Assembly (NCBI RefSeq): GCF_036884845.1
Contig: NZ_CP145732.1
Location: forward strand, 1,736,001 to 1,800,000
Direction of reading: 5' to 3'
Length of the DNA: 64,000 nucleotides
Source of the DNA: Pseudomonas sp. MAG733B
Lineage (GTDB): Bacteria; Pseudomonadota; Gammaproteobacteria; Pseudomonadales; Pseudomonadaceae
In this document: piece after piece, positions 54,296-64,000 of the stretch
Layout of the letters: the number at the start of each line of letters is the position of its first letter
Numbering within the stretch: position 1 is the stretch's first letter
Program-made: the position numbers and the translations under genes
The notes under the pieces: model-generated
The model's database searches: none
Told to the model about the DNA's origin: nothing
What the model saw: only the letters and a program-made list of their open reading frames with translations

Positions 54296-56926
54296 ATGAC
54301 CGATATTGATGCACGCTTGCGCGAGGACGTTCACCTGTTGGGTGAACTGCTGGGCAACACCATTCGTGAACAGTACGGGGACGACTTCCTCGACAAGATC
54401 GAGCAGATCCGCAAGGGTGCCAAGGCAGACCGTCGCGGTTCCATGGATGCCGAGCTCAGCGCCAGCCTCAACCAGTTGACCGAAGACGAATTGCTGCCGG
54501 TGGCGCGGGCGTTCAACCAGTTTCTCAACCTGGCCAACATCGCCGAGCAATACCAGCTGATTCATCGTCGCGAAGAGTCCCAAGAGGCACCGTTCGAGTC
54601 TCGGGTGCTGCCGGAACTGCTTGCGCGCCTGCGTGCTGAAGGGCATGGCGCCGAGTCGCTGGCCCGGCAATTGGGGCGACTGGAAATCGAACTGGTGCTG
54701 ACCGCGCACCCGACCGAAGTCGCGCGCCGCACGCTGATCCAGAAATACGACGCCATCGCCGCACAACTGGCTGCCCAGGATCACCGCGACCTGACCAGCG
54801 CCGAGCGCGAGCAGATCAAGTCGACGTTGCAACGCTTGATCGCCGAAGCCTGGCACACCGAGGAAATCCGCCGCACGCGCCCGACGCCGGTCGATGAAGC
54901 CAAATGGGGTTTCGCGGTGATCGAGCATTCGCTGTGGCAGGCGATTCCCAATTATCTGCGCAAGGCTGATCAGGCCCTGCATGCCGCCACCGGCCTGCGT
55001 TTGCCGCTGGAGGCCGCGCCGATCCGCTTTGCTTCGTGGATGGGCGGCGACCGCGATGGCAATCCCAACGTGACGGCATCTGTAACCCGTGAAGTGCTGC
55101 TGTTGGCGCGCTGGATGGCGGCCGATTTGTACCTGCGCGATGTCGATCACCTGGCCGCCGAACTGTCGATGCAGCAGGCCAGCGACGAACTGAAAGCCAA
55201 GGCCGGCGACAGCGCCGAACCCTATCGGGCCGTGCTCAAACAACTGCGCGAACGCCTGCGTGCCACGCGTAATTGGGCGCACACCGCGCTGTCGGGGCCG
55301 ACGCCTGCACCTTCCGACGTACTGCAAAACAACCGCGAGCTGCTTGATCCGCTGGAGCTGTGCTACCACTCGTTGCACGAGTGCGGCATGGGCGTGATTG
55401 CTGACGGTCCGTTGCTCGATTGCCTGCGTCGGGCGGTGACGTTCGGCCTGTTCCTGGTGCGACTCGATGTACGCCAGGACTCGTCGCGGCATAGCGCAGC
55501 GATGACTGAAATCACCGATTACCTCGGCTTGGGCCGTTACGAGGATTGGAGCGAAGAAGAACGCATCATTTTCCTGACACGCGAACTGAACAACCGTCGG
55601 CCATTGCTGCCAGCTCATTACAAACCGTCCGCCGACACCGCTGAAGTGCTGGCAACTTGCAGGGAAGTCGCCGCTGCGCCGGGAGCATCCCTCGGTTCGT
55701 ACGTGATCTCCATGGCCGGTGCCGCTTCCGATGTGCTGGCGGTGCAACTGCTGCTCAAGGAGTCCGGCGTGTTGCGGCCCATGCGCGTGGTGCCGCTGTT
55801 CGAAACCCTGGCCGACCTCGACAACGCCGGCCCGGTGATCGAAAAACTGCTGCTGCTGCCGGGTTATCGCTCGCGCCTGCAAGGGCCGCAGGAAGTGATG
55901 ATCGGTTATTCCGACTCGGCCAAGGACGCTGGCACCACCGCAGCGGCGTGGGCGCAGTACCGGGCGCAGGAGCGTCTGGTGGACATTTGCCGTGAGCAAC
56001 AAGTTGAACTGCTGTTGTTCCACGGTCGCGGCGGCACCGTGGGCCGTGGCGGCGGTCCGGCGCATGCGGCAATTCTGTCGCAGCCACCGGGTTCGGTGGC
56101 GGGGCGTTTCCGCACCACCGAGCAGGGGGAAATGATTCGTTTCAAATTCGGCCTGCCGGACATCGCCGAGCAAAACCTCAATCTGTACTTGGCTGCGGTA
56201 CTCGAAGCGACCTTGTTGCCACCGCCACCGCCTACGCCGGAATGGCGCCACTTGATGGACGAATTGGCCGCTGATGGGGTCAGCGCCTACCGCGCCGTGG
56301 TGCGGGAAAATCCGCAGTTCGTCGAGTACTTCCGCCAGTCGACCCCGGAACAGGAATTGGGCCGCTTGCCGTTGGGCAGTCGTCCGGCCAAGCGCCGCGC
56401 CGGCGGAATCGAGAGCCTGCGGGCGATCCCGTGGATCTTCGGTTGGACCCAGACGCGCCTGATGCTGCCGGCCTGGCTGGGCTGGGAAGCGGCGCTGAGC
56501 AAGGCGCTGGAACGCGGCGAGGGCGAGTTGTTGGGGCAGATGCGCGAGCAGTGGCCGTTCTTCCGCACCCGCATCGATATGCTGGAAATGGTCCTGGCCA
56601 AGGCTGACGCGGACATCGCGCGGTCCTACGATGAGCGTCTGGTCGAACCGGATCTGTTGCCATTGGGCGCGCACTTACGCGACCTATTGTCGCAGGCGTG
56701 CTCCATCGTCCTGGGGATGACCGGTCAGTCGCAGCTACTGGCACATAGCCCCGCGACCCTGGAATTCATCCGTTTGCGCAACACCTACCTTGACCCGCTT
56801 CATCTATTGCAGGCCGAGTTGCTGGCGCGTTCGCGGCAGCAGGAAGTGGCGCAGGGCAGCCCGGTGGAACAGGCGTTGCTGGTGTCTGTAGCGGGGATTG
56901 CCGCCGGTTTGCGTAATACCGGCTAA
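54296..56926 (+). CDS. ppc: Phosphoenolpyruvate carboxylase
   Basis: An 876-aa PEP carboxylase that makes oxaloacetate from PEP and bicarbonate to refill the TCA cycle. The catalytic His is in '[15 protein letters not shown]', the glycine-rich and Arg sites in '[11 protein letters not shown]', and the mobile loop in '[19 protein letters not shown]'. The C-terminus ends with the invariant ...R-N-T-G. Length is normal. Monocistronic; a GC-rich hairpin follows. A long antisense frame (828 aa) opposite it is an artefact. Confidence 0.97.
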   Translation: MTDIDARLREDVHLLGELLGNTIREQYGDDFLDKIEQIRKGAKADRRGSMDAELSASLNQLTEDELLPVARAFNQFLNLANIAEQYQLIHRREESQEAPFESRVLPELLARLRAEGHGAESLARQLGRLEIELVLTAHPTEVARRTLIQKYDAIAAQLAAQDHRDLTSAEREQIKSTLQRLIAEAWHTEEIRRTRPTPVDEAKWGFAVIEHSLWQAIPNYLRKADQALHAATGLRLPLEAAPIRFASWMGGDRDGNPNVTASVTREVLLLARWMAADLYLRDVDHLAAELSMQQASDELKAKAGDSAEPYRAVLKQLRERLRATRNWAHTALSGPTPAPSDVLQNNRELLDPLELCYHSLHECGMGVIADGPLLDCLRRAVTFGLFLVRLDVRQDSSRHSAAMTEITDYLGLGRYEDWSEEERIIFLTRELNNRRPLLPAHYKPSADTAEVLATCREVAAAPGASLGSYVISMAGAASDVLAVQLLLKESGVLRPMRVVPLFETLADLDNAGPVIEKLLLLPGYRSRLQGPQEVMIGYSDSAKDAGTTAAAWAQYRAQERLVDICREQQVELLLFHGRGGTVGRGGGPAHAAILSQPPGSVAGRFRTTEQGEMIRFKFGLPDIAEQNLNLYLAAVLEATLLPPPPPTPEWRHLMDELAADGVSAYRAVVRENPQFVEYFRQSTPEQELGRLPLGSRPAKRRAGGIESLRAIPWIFGWTQTRLMLPAWLGWEAALSKALERGEGELLGQMREQWPFFRTRIDMLEMVLAKADADIARSYDERLVEPDLLPLGAHLRDLLSQACSIVLGMTGQSQLLAHSPATLEFIRLRNTYLDPLHLLQAELLARSRQQEVAQGSPVEQALLVSVAGIAAGLRNTG

Positions 56927-56945
56927 GGTTTTTGCCGTGGGGTCA

Positions 56946-56971
56946 GGCATCCGGCGCAGGCGTCGGATGCC
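56946..56971 (+). terminator. Hairpin after ppc (weak terminator candidate)
   Basis: GGCATCCG pairs perfectly with CGGATGCC around a 10-nt loop, 19 bp after the ppc stop. No U-run follows, so it may only stabilise the mRNA end. The rest of the 56972-57214 gap holds another small stem (GGCCGTTTGGGCGGCC) and the adk promoter, with an AT-rich TATCTATATAAAAAAT near 57185. Confidence 0.45.
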
Positions 56972-57181
56972 GTTGGGTGGCGAGTGCAAAAGTGTTGCCA
57001 GGCGACAGTTAATGATGGGGTTGCGACTTGGGTCACTCCGTCGCGGGGTCACGTGAGGCGCAGGTTTCTCCGACTTTTGGCGGCTTGTGTGGTCCGGGCC
57101 CGCTGTGTATCTTGATCAGCCTTTGGCCGTTTGGGCGGCCACGACCCTATTTTTGAGATTGGCCCCACGAGGCGAATCTGA

Positions 57182-57862
<681 letters not shown>

Positions 57863-57877
57863 AAACCGCTTCATCTT

Positions 57878-57907
57878 CTACGGCCCGCTTGCGGGCCGTA
57901 GTTGTTT
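57878..57907 (+). terminator. Terminator-like hairpin after adk
   Basis: TACGGCCCGC-TT-GCGGGCCGTA forms a 10-bp perfect stem, followed by a weak T-rich run (GTTGTTTAT). It separates adk from tsaB. Confidence 0.65.
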
Positions 57908-57950
57908 ATACTGACGCACTTTTTTCTGACCTCTTGTTACGGAAACATCG

Positions 57951-58625
57951 ATGAGCACCTTGCTGGCCCTGGACACCGCGACCGAAGCTTGCTCCGTTGC
58001 CTTGCTGCATGACGGCAAAGTCACGAGCCATTACGAGGTGATCCCGCGCCTGCATGCGCAGAAGCTGCTGCCGATGATCCAGCAATTGCTCGCCGATGCC
58101 GGGACGACGCTGCAAGCGGTCGACGCCGTCGCGTTCGGTCGCGGGCCAGGCGCGTTTACGGGTGTGCGGATTGCCATCGGCGTCGTTCAGGGCTTGGCCT
58201 TCGCCTTGGATCGCCCGGTGTTGCCGGTGTCGAACCTGGCCGTATTGGCCCAGCGCGCGTACCGCGAACATGGCGCCAGCCAGGTTGCAGCCGCCATCGA
58301 TGCACGCATGGACGAGGTGTATTGGGGCTGCTACCGCGAGACGGCGGGGGAGATGCGACTGGTCGGCGCTGAAGCGGTATTGCCGCCCGAGTCGGCCGCA
58401 CTGCCGGCTGATGCCAGCGGCGAATGGTTCGGCGCCGGCACCGGTTGGGGCTATGCCGAGCGCATCGCTGTCAGCCTGAGCGGCCAGGATGCGGGCATGT
58501 TGCCGCATGCTGAAGACTTGCTGACTCTGGCGCGGTTTGCCTGGGCGCGTGGCGAGGGGATCGTGGCGGATGAAGCGCAGCCGGTTTATCTGCGGGACAA
58601 GGTGGCCACCCCGAAAGCACGGTAA
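57951..58625 (+). CDS. tsaB: tRNA threonylcarbamoyladenosine biosynthesis protein TsaB
   Basis: A 224-aa ASKHA-fold partner of TsaD needed for the t6A37 modification of ANN-decoding tRNAs. It opens 'MSTLLALDTATEACSVALLH' and has 'DAVAFGRGPGAFTGVRIAIG', the family's G-x-G-P-G-S/A-F-T-G-x-R signature, and 'VAAAIDARMDEVYWGCY'. Normal length. GTTACGGAAAC precedes the ATG. A REP element follows. Confidence 0.95.
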   Translation: MSTLLALDTATEACSVALLHDGKVTSHYEVIPRLHAQKLLPMIQQLLADAGTTLQAVDAVAFGRGPGAFTGVRIAIGVVQGLAFALDRPVLPVSNLAVLAQRAYREHGASQVAAAIDARMDEVYWGCYRETAGEMRLVGAEAVLPPESAALPADASGEWFGAGTGWGYAERIAVSLSGQDAGMLPHAEDLLTLARFAWARGEGIVADEAQPVYLRDKVATPKAR

Positions 58626-58636
58626 TCCGCACGATC

Positions 58637-58759
58637 TTTGTGGCGAGGGAGCTTGCTCCCGCTGGGCTGCGAAGCGGCCCCCAATTTCATCAGGCCCAAC
58701 TCGCTGTCAGGTTTGCGACGGCTTCGCCGCCGAACGGGAGCAAGCTCCCTCGCCACAAA
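58637..58759. repeat. Long REP-type inverted repeat (GTGGCGAGGGAGCTTGCTCCC class)
   Basis: Second copy of the class seen at 16116-16249. Arms TTGTGGCGAGGGAGCTTGCT and complement pair perfectly, with an imperfect GC-rich core (GCTGCGAAGCGGCC...GGCTTCGCCGCC). Confidence 0.88.
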
Positions 58760-58902
58760 ATAATCCACCCCTCAGCCAATCGTCGATTTCTAACCCCAGC
58801 TTTTAAACCTTTTGTCTTTTATGTGTTCTAGTTATCACTCGGCGGTTTGCGAAGTGGGTTATGCGCCACTAAACTGCCATCACTGATACCGAGCATGCAC
58901 TT

Positions 58903-59208
58903 ATGCGTATAGACGGCATTTCCTCTCAGTCCTACCCCATCAAGCGCAAGCCTCGCAAAGGCCCTGTGGTGGAAGACGAGTCCGTCGATATCGACGGCGA
59001 TGCGGAATTTCCGTCCGAAGAGCAACTGGCCGCCCGTGCCGCTAAAGCTGCTGCGCAAAAAATCAGTAATCTCCCTGCCCGTCAGCAAGACATGCTCTAC
59101 CACCGCGCGATGAGCAAAAGCGTGGCGATGGCCCTGGCCAGCTACCTCAGCACCGCCGGTTTCGTCGATTGGGATGCGGAAGTGCTGGGTCTCGACCTGT
59201 ACATCTGA
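58903..59208 (+). CDS. Conserved small protein of unknown function
   Basis: A 101-aa protein: basic N-terminus ('SYPIKRKPRKGPVVED'), acidic middle ('DESVDIDGDAEFPSEEQ'), then helices ('LPARQQDMLYHRAMSKSVAM') and a hydrophobic end. No signal peptide. I recall it as conserved in Pseudomonas, but its function is unknown. Its TGA shares one base with the ATG of the DUF72 gene (TGATG), so they are coupled. Confidence 0.72.
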   Translation: MRIDGISSQSYPIKRKPRKGPVVEDESVDIDGDAEFPSEEQLAARAAKAAAQKISNLPARQQDMLYHRAMSKSVAMALASYLSTAGFVDWDAEVLGLDLYI

Positions 59209-60068
59209 TGTTGCTGCCTTACTACCTCGGCTGCCCGTCCTGGAGTGAAAACGCCTGGCGCGATTATCTGTATCCGCCGGACGCCAAACCCGCTGATTTT
59301 CTCAATCTCTATTCCCAAGTATTCAATGCCGTAGAAGGCAACACGACTTTCTACGCGAGTCCGGCTGCCAGCACCGTGCAGCGCTGGGCGGAAACCATGC
59401 CCGAGCATTTTCGCTTCACCGCCAAATTCCCCGGCGACATCAGCCACGGCGGTGACCTGCGCGACCAACTGACGGCCGCCGAAACCTTCACCCGTTTGCT
59501 CAGCCCTCTGGGTGAACGGGTCTCGCCGCTGTGGTTGCAGCTGTCGAAAAGCTTCACGCCACAACGCTTGCCTGAACTCGCCGCATTCATCGATGCACTG
59601 GAGCGGCCATTGGCGGTGGAAGTGCGGCATGACGATTTCTTCGCCAAGGGTGATAGCGAGCGAATGCTCAATCGCCTGTTGCTGGACCGTGGCGTCGAGC
59701 GCATCTGTCTCGACCCGCGCGCGCTGTTCAGCTGCACCTCGACCGATCCCTCGGTACTCCACGCCCAATCGAAGAAACCCCGAGTGCCGCCTCGTCCGGC
59801 CGCATTCACCCAATTCCCGCAGGTGCGTTTCATCGGCCATCCACAACTTGAGGCCAATGACCCGTTTCTGCTGCCGTGGGTGGAGAAAATTGCGGTCTGG
59901 ATCGAAGAGGGCCGCACGCCGTATATCTTCCTGCACACCGCCGACAACCTGCTGGCGGCGAAATTGGCGCAACGTTTTCATGCCCGATTGATGCTGCGTT
60001 TACCTGGCTTGCCGGCGCTGCCTGAGCTATACAGAGAACCCGCCGCCGAGCAACTTGGCTTACTCTGA
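59208..60068 (+). CDS. DUF72 (YecE-like) protein
   Basis: A 286-aa DUF72 protein with a predicted TIM-barrel-like fold: 'YYLGCPSWSENAWRDYLYPP', 'NAVEGNTTFYASPAASTVQRW', 'FRFTAKFPGDISH' and 'LAVEVRHDDFF' are family landmarks. The biochemical role is not known. The start at 59208 overlaps the stop of the previous gene by one base; an open frame to 59169 would overlap it further and lacks homology. Confidence 0.88.
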   Translation: MLLPYYLGCPSWSENAWRDYLYPPDAKPADFLNLYSQVFNAVEGNTTFYASPAASTVQRWAETMPEHFRFTAKFPGDISHGGDLRDQLTAAETFTRLLSPLGERVSPLWLQLSKSFTPQRLPELAAFIDALERPLAVEVRHDDFFAKGDSERMLNRLLLDRGVERICLDPRALFSCTSTDPSVLHAQSKKPRVPPRPAAFTQFPQVRFIGHPQLEANDPFLLPWVEKIAVWIEEGRTPYIFLHTADNLLAAKLAQRFHARLMLRLPGLPALPELYREPAAEQLGLL

Positions 60069-60102
60069 AGGCGGATTCGTTCGCCTTTTCAGGAGCCTGC
60101 CA

Positions 60103-60924
60103 ATGGATGCGCAAACCCTTCGAGCCCAAGCCTTCAAAGCCCTGCACGAACGTAGCGGGGCTTTTGTGATTCCCAATCCGTGGGACGCCGGCTCGGCAAA
60201 AATGCTCGCCAGCCTGGGCTTCGAGGCGCTGGCAACCACGAGTGCCGGATATGCCTTTTCCCAGGCACGTCCCGATGGCGGGCTGACCTTGGACGATACT
60301 CTGGCAAACGTCCGGGCGATTGTCGCCGCGACAGATCTGCCGGTGGCGGTGGACCTTGAAAACGGTTTTGCCGACAACCCCGCCGATTGCGCGAAAAGTA
60401 TTCTGCGCGCGGCAGAGGCGGGCGCCGTCGGTGGTTCCATCGAAGACGCGACGGGTCGTGAGGGCGCTCCGATCTATTGCTTCGAACACGCCGTGACGCG
60501 CATCGAAGCTGCCGTCGCTGCCGCTCGCAGCTTGCCGTTCCCTTTCACGCTGACGGCGCGGGCCGAGAATTTCCTGCATGGCAATCCGGATCTCGACGAT
60601 ACGATTCGCCGCTTGCAGGCTTTCGCCGAAGCCGGGGCCGACGTGTTGTATGCGCCAGGCTTGCGCAGCGCTGAAGACGTATTGTCGGTGGTCCGCGCCG
60701 TGGCGCCGAAGCCGGTGAACATCTTGATGTCCGGTGGCTTGAAGCTGACCGTGCAGGAGTTGAGCGAAATGGGCGTCAAACGCATCAGCGTCGGTTCGGC
60801 GCTGGCCTTGGCGGCGTTGGGCGAGTTCTACCGCGCCGCTGAAGAGATCAAAACGTCGGGCACCTTCGGCTTCACCTCGCGCTCCATGCCGTACGTCCAG
60901 GCCAATCAATTGTTCAAAGGCTGA
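60103..60924 (+). CDS. Isocitrate lyase/PEP mutase superfamily protein
   Basis: A 273-aa (beta/alpha)8 enzyme of the oxaloacetase/PEP mutase family: 'FVIPNPWDAGSAKMLASLGF', 'ALATTSAGYAFSQARPDGG', 'PVAVDLENGFADNP', 'GGSIEDATG' with the Mg-binding acids, and 'PVNILMSGGLKLTVQELSEM'. It would make or break a C-C or C-P bond next to a 2-oxoacid; the exact substrate is unknown. AGGAG sits 7 nt before the ATG at 60103. It is the middle of a short same-strand run from 58903 to 61622. Confidence 0.87.
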   Translation: MDAQTLRAQAFKALHERSGAFVIPNPWDAGSAKMLASLGFEALATTSAGYAFSQARPDGGLTLDDTLANVRAIVAATDLPVAVDLENGFADNPADCAKSILRAAEAGAVGGSIEDATGREGAPIYCFEHAVTRIEAAVAAARSLPFPFTLTARAENFLHGNPDLDDTIRRLQAFAEAGADVLYAPGLRSAEDVLSVVRAVAPKPVNILMSGGLKLTVQELSEMGVKRISVGSALALAALGEFYRAAEEIKTSGTFGFTSRSMPYVQANQLFKG

Positions 60925-60926
60925 CG

Positions 60927-61622
60927 ATGCGGTTCCGCTGGTGGCTGTTGCTGGTGCTGTTGATCATCGCTGCGACGGGTGTGAGCGCGTGGCGCGGTTG
61001 GCTGCAAGTGCCGCCGCAGTGGAACCCTTGGGCACCGCTGGACGTGAAGGCCACGCCGAACCTGCTGACCCGCTACAAACTGATGCGCCTGCGCGATGAT
61101 CCACAACTGTGTGAGCAGGCTTTGGGCAGCTCCGGGTTGCGCGTGACCCGTCAGGCCGACAGCCCTGACGCCAAATGCCCGCTGACCGATGCCCTGCGTG
61201 TGCAGGGCGGTGATGTGGCGTTGAACAGCAGCTTTCTCGCCAGTTGCCGTCTGGCTGTATCGTTTGCACTGTTCGAGCATCATGCCCTGCAACCGGCGGC
61301 GCAGTTGGTTTACGGGCAAGCGGTGGCGCGGGTCGACCACCTCGGCAGTTTTGCCTGCCGCAATGTCTACGGCCGCGAGAATGGCCGACTCAGTCAGCAC
61401 GCGTCAGCCAATGCGCTGGATATCGCCGGTTTTCGCCTGGCTGACGGTCGAACCATCAGCGTGCTCAAGGATTGGCCCAAGGGTAATCAGGACGCGCAGT
61501 TTCTGAGGCTGGTTCGCGATGGCGCCTGCGGTTTGTTCAGTGTGGTGTTGAGCCCGGATTACAACGCCGCCCATCGCAATCACTTTCATGTGGATGTCGG
61601 GCCGTGGTGGGTGTGTCGCTGA
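60927..61622 (+). CDS. Extensin-like family protein (LAS/M15-like putative peptidase)
   Basis: A 231-aa protein with an N-terminal TM/signal anchor ('WWLLLVLLIIAATGVSAW') and a C-terminal 'extensin-like C' domain. The zinc-type residues H-x(6)-D are in 'LSQHASANALDIAGF' and the final H-x-H in 'HRNHFHVDVGPWW', as in VanY/DacB-type LAS peptidases. Cysteine residues (four) may form disulfides in the periplasm. It may trim peptidoglycan cross-links. It starts 2 bp after the previous stop. Confidence 0.83.
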   Translation: MRFRWWLLLVLLIIAATGVSAWRGWLQVPPQWNPWAPLDVKATPNLLTRYKLMRLRDDPQLCEQALGSSGLRVTRQADSPDAKCPLTDALRVQGGDVALNSSFLASCRLAVSFALFEHHALQPAAQLVYGQAVARVDHLGSFACRNVYGRENGRLSQHASANALDIAGFRLADGRTISVLKDWPKGNQDAQFLRLVRDGACGLFSVVLSPDYNAAHRNHFHVDVGPWWVCR

Positions 61623-61637
61623 GGAGGTCGTTGAAAC

Positions 61638-62258
61638 TTATGCGGCGAGGCGCAGGTTCTGCAGGATGATTGGGCGTGCCCAGCCGTTATCGAAATCGAG
61701 TTGTTTCTGTTGCGCCACCAATTCTTCCGGCGAGAACGGCGGGAACGGCTTATCGAGCAAGTCGAGTTCGAACTCGGCGATCGGCAGGTGCAGCGGGCGC
61801 GGTTGCGGTGCCGGGCCGGCCTCTGGCAGCGGTTGACCGGCGGTCAACACGATCGGACGGACCCAGCCGCTTTCGAAGTTCTGCTGTTGTTGCTGAGCAA
61901 CGATCTCTTCTGCCGGGAACGGTGGGAAAGGCTTGTCGGCCAGGTCCATTTCGAATTCGGCAATCGGCAGGAACAGCGGCTCGGGCGGGCGAATTTCGTT
62001 GTCCTTCACGTCGCATTCGCGCTGGGAAACGATGTGCGCCAGCAGGTCGCTGCCGACGGTGGGTTCAACCGGGCTTTCGAGATCGACCGGTGGAAAGTTC
62101 AGCGATTCAGGCAGCACTTCACCCGACTGTTCGGCCAGCGCTCGGGCAAAGAAATCCTGCCAGATGTGGCTGACGCCGCTCAGTGCCTGGGTGTTTCGCA
62201 GGTTGTAGTCGCCGTAGGGCGAGATAAAACCTGTGAATGTGGGTTGAATGTCTGACAT
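61638..62258 (-). CDS. Protein of unknown function with a tandem 45-aa duplication
   Basis: A 206-aa acidic, proline-rich protein with no signal peptide. Two copies of one block lie at residues 94-138 and 155-199: 'LPIAEFEMDLADKPFPPF' and 'LPIAEFELDLLDKPFPPF' open them and 'GWVRPIVL'/'GWARPIIL' close them. 32 of 45 positions are identical by eye. The N-terminal half ('FTGFISPYGDYNLRNTQALS') is unrelated. No known domain is recognised. It is convergent with the extensin-like gene and divergent from rsmJ. Confidence 0.72.
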   Translation of the reverse strand: MSDIQPTFTGFISPYGDYNLRNTQALSGVSHIWQDFFARALAEQSGEVLPESLNFPPVDLESPVEPTVGSDLLAHIVSQRECDVKDNEIRPPEPLFLPIAEFEMDLADKPFPPFPAEEIVAQQQQQNFESGWVRPIVLTAGQPLPEAGPAPQPRPLHLPIAEFELDLLDKPFPPFSPEELVAQQKQLDFDNGWARPIILQNLRLAA

Positions 62259-62351
62259 TTCTCTCGGTCGACGCTCAGCTCTGGCAAAATGCTCGATAGT
62301 TTTGTTATCGGCAGTTTTTGCCGATCATTAATTTTTTGAGCGTGTTTTCTG

Positions 62352-63134
62352 ATGATTGATCAACCCGCGGCCTGCCGCATCCATGTCGAGGCTCTGAGCA
62401 CGAACTTTCAGCCACAGGCCGAGCAATGGGCCGAGCGCCTGGGCCTGCCGCTGCAGGTGGCTGACGGCGAGTTTGCGTTGCAGGTGGGTGACCAGGGTTT
62501 GCAGCTGCAACAGCTGGGGCCGGACGCACCGGGCCCGGTGCGGGTGGACTTCGTCGAAGGTGGCGCGGCGCATCGACGGTTGTACGGTGGTGGCAGCGGG
62601 CAGATGATCGCCAAGGCCGTTGGCGTCGCCCAGGGCGTGCGCCCTCGTGTGCTGGACGCTACGGCGGGGTTGGGCAAGGATGCGTTCGTCCTGGCGAGCC
62701 TGGGTTGCGAAATGAGCCTGATCGAGCGTCAGCCGCTGATTGGCGCTTTGCTGGAGGATGGTCTGGCCCGTGGCGCGGAAGATTTCGACGTGGCGCCCAT
62801 CGTGGCGCGCATGCGCTTGCTCAAGGGCAACTCGATCGAAGTGATGCGCAACTGGGAAGGCGAACCGCCGCAGGTGATCTACCTCGATCCGATGTTCCCG
62901 CATCGTGAGAAAACTGCGCTGGTGAAGAAGGAAATGCGTCTGTTCCGGCCGTTGGTGGGGGATGATCCGGATGCGCCGGCGCTGCTTGAAGCGGCACTTG
63001 CGCTGGCCAGCCACCGGGTGGTGGTCAAGCGGCCGCGCAAGGCGCCGTGTATTGAAGGGCCGAAGCCGAGCCATGCGCTGGATGGCAAATCCAGTCGGTA
63101 TGACATTTACCCGAAGAAAGCGCTGAAGCCCTGA
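62352..63134 (+). CDS. rsmJ: 16S rRNA (guanine1516-N2)-methyltransferase RsmJ
   Basis: A 260-aa SAM methyltransferase (YhiQ family) that makes m2G1516 in the small rRNA. The SAM site is '[20 protein letters not shown]', the acidic loop '[14 protein letters not shown]', and the catalytic D-P-M-F is in '[20 protein letters not shown]', a family-specific form of the N/D-P-P-Y/F motif. It ends '[13 protein letters not shown]'. Length is normal. It stands alone. Confidence 0.94.
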   Translation: MIDQPAACRIHVEALSTNFQPQAEQWAERLGLPLQVADGEFALQVGDQGLQLQQLGPDAPGPVRVDFVEGGAAHRRLYGGGSGQMIAKAVGVAQGVRPRVLDATAGLGKDAFVLASLGCEMSLIERQPLIGALLEDGLARGAEDFDVAPIVARMRLLKGNSIEVMRNWEGEPPQVIYLDPMFPHREKTALVKKEMRLFRPLVGDDPDAPALLEAALALASHRVVVKRPRKAPCIEGPKPSHALDGKSSRYDIYPKKALKP

Positions 63135-63148
63135 GACCGAGTTGCCCC

Positions 63149-63239
63149 CATCGCGAGCAAGCTTTGCTCCTACAGTTTGATGTCGTTTACATATCTTGTG
63201 ATCGCCCCAAATCTGTAGGAGCAAGGCTTGCCCGCGATG
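63149..63239. repeat. REP-type inverted repeat, reversed arm order
   Basis: CATCGCGAGCAAGCTTTGCT (left) pairs with the complement of GAGCAAGGCTTGCCCGCGAT (right), with mismatches. Orientation as at 26811-26903. It lies between convergent rsmJ and the TetR gene. Confidence 0.85.
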
Positions 63240-63273
63240 GCGTCGGCACCGGCGCTGAAAATCCAAAGGTCGG

Positions 63274-63909
63274 CTAAGGCCGATACGCCCGCATAAACAA
63301 CCCCACCACTTCCAGCACATGGCTCTCGGCGGCCTCGTCATCCAACGGCTCACCACAACCAAACAGCAACCGGAAATTCGCCGCGCCCTTGAGCAGGCAG
63401 AAGAAGTGTTCCGCTGCATTGCGCGGTTTATCGATGCTCAGCACGCCGCTTTCGTTGACCTTGCTCAGCAAGCGTTCCATACCGTCCAGCATGCGCTGAG
63501 GCCCGGCCTCGAAGAAGATCAGTGAGAGGTTCGGGTCCTGACTGCCCAGCGCCATGATCAAACGGTGCAGGTTCAGCGATTCGTCACTGTTGATCAGATG
63601 ATGAAAACCGCGTGCGATGTTCAACAGCACGGTTTCCACCGCCACACCTTCCGGCAGTTCGAAAAACAGCGGCGGCAATTGCTCTTCGCACTTCGCCACC
63701 ACGGCAGCGGAGAACAGCGTCTCCTTGTCGTTGAAATGACTGTAGACGGTCAGCTTTGACACGCCGGCCTCGGCTGCGACGGCATCCATGCTGGTATTGG
63801 CATAACCCTTGGTCAAAAACAGCGTCTTCGCTGCATCGAGGATCGCCTGGCGCTTGACCAAATCCTTGGGTCTGCCTGGGCCATTGGGTGCTGAAAGATT
63901 GTTCGGCAT
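63274..63909 (-). CDS. TetR/AcrR family transcriptional regulator
   Basis: A 211-aa TetR regulator. The HTH spans residues ~18-65: 'VKRQAILDAAKTLFLTKGYA', 'VAAEAGVSKLTVYSHFNDKE'. The ligand domain has the TetR_C_7/AefR-like look ('FHHLINSDESLNLHRLIMA'). It is transcribed away from the window edge, where a palindrome that fits its operator is found; such regulators usually repress a divergent efflux operon, which would lie past the edge. Start at 63909 (MPNNLSAPNG). Confidence 0.88.
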   Translation of the reverse strand: MPNNLSAPNGPGRPKDLVKRQAILDAAKTLFLTKGYANTSMDAVAAEAGVSKLTVYSHFNDKETLFSAAVVAKCEEQLPPLFFELPEGVAVETVLLNIARGFHHLINSDESLNLHRLIMALGSQDPNLSLIFFEAGPQRMLDGMERLLSKVNESGVLSIDKPRNAAEHFFCLLKGAANFRLLFGCGEPLDDEAAESHVLEVVGLFMRAYRP

Positions 63910-63945
63910 ATTCGCTTTTATTACTGGACTGGTGAGTTTGCTATT

Positions 63946-63972
63946 AATAACATACTCGCCAGTATAATTATT
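63946..63972. promoter_or_regulatory. Candidate TetR operator
   Basis: ATACT-CGCC-AGTAT at 63952-63965 is a perfect dyad, and its flanks extend it (AATAA on the left, TTATT on the right). It lies 43 bp upstream of the tetR start and would overlap promoter elements for both directions. Confidence 0.6.
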
Positions 63973-64000
63973 CCAAGCACCATTAGCGAAAGGTCCTTCA

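Noticed and set aside
54188..56674. 828-aa open frame opposite ppc
   Set aside because: Same artefact; ppc on the plus strand is unambiguous.

Overview
The window is chromosomal DNA of a Pseudomonas species, most likely from the P. fluorescens group. The evidence is high GC with gene-dense operons, an intact wspA-R chemosensory operon followed by prfB and lysS, the aauSR/aatJQMP acidic amino acid system, opgD, and at least fifteen REP-type inverted repeats of the P. fluorescens type (arms such as GTGGGAGCGGGCTTGCTCGC). No rRNA, tRNA, CRISPR array, insertion sequence or prophage structural gene was seen.

Layout. 0-3.7 kb: end of a GNAT acetyltransferase, then divergent metR and metE. 3.8-9.0 kb: one very large (1728 aa) dermonecrotic-toxin-like protein on the minus strand. 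9.2-12.7 kb: a secreted alpha/beta hydrolase, a FrnE/DsbA-like oxidoreductase and two overlapping lipoprotein genes. 12.8-19.8 kb: aauR-aauS, then aatP-aatM-aatQ-aatJ. The aatJ upstream region holds a sigma54 promoter, an IHF-like site and two palindromes matching the AauR site. 19.8-21.4 kb: opgD. 21.8-25.1 kb: a small accessory segment with a 61-aa conserved small protein, an RHH/ParE toxin-antitoxin pair, a BRO-N gene with an elaborate inverted-repeat leader, and a lower-GC gene for a PemK/MazF-like domain inside a longer protein. 25.2-35.3 kb: a minus-strand polyamine/GABA-type cluster with an APC permease, two paralogous PatD-type aldehyde dehydrogenases, a YdcSTUV-type ABC transporter and a LysR regulator. 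35.4-36.2 kb: a DUF533 protein. 36.5-44.9 kb: wspABCDEFR. 45.2-47.9 kb: prfB with its programmed +1 frameshift, and lysS. 48-53.4 kb: a TetR regulator, lipoproteins, a DUF1704/QEGLA putative metallopeptidase, an alpha/beta hydrolase, and an OmpA-like lipoprotein with a DUF4398 partner. 53.7-63.1 kb: housekeeping genes (ppc, adk, tsaB, rsmJ) among small conserved proteins. 63.3-63.9 kb: a TetR regulator with a palindromic operator beside it at the window edge.

How the genes work together. AauS/AauR should sense acidic amino acids and switch on the aatJQMP importer through the sigma54 promoter. The ydc-like cluster looks built to import polyamine-like or other cationic compounds and oxidise the resulting aminoaldehydes. 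Wsp is a surface-sensing chemosensory pathway in which WspE phosphorylates WspR to raise c-di-GMP. The least explained parts are the 21.8-25.1 kb accessory segment, the 1728-aa toxin-like protein, and an exact AauR-type palindrome found unexpectedly in front of the APC permease.
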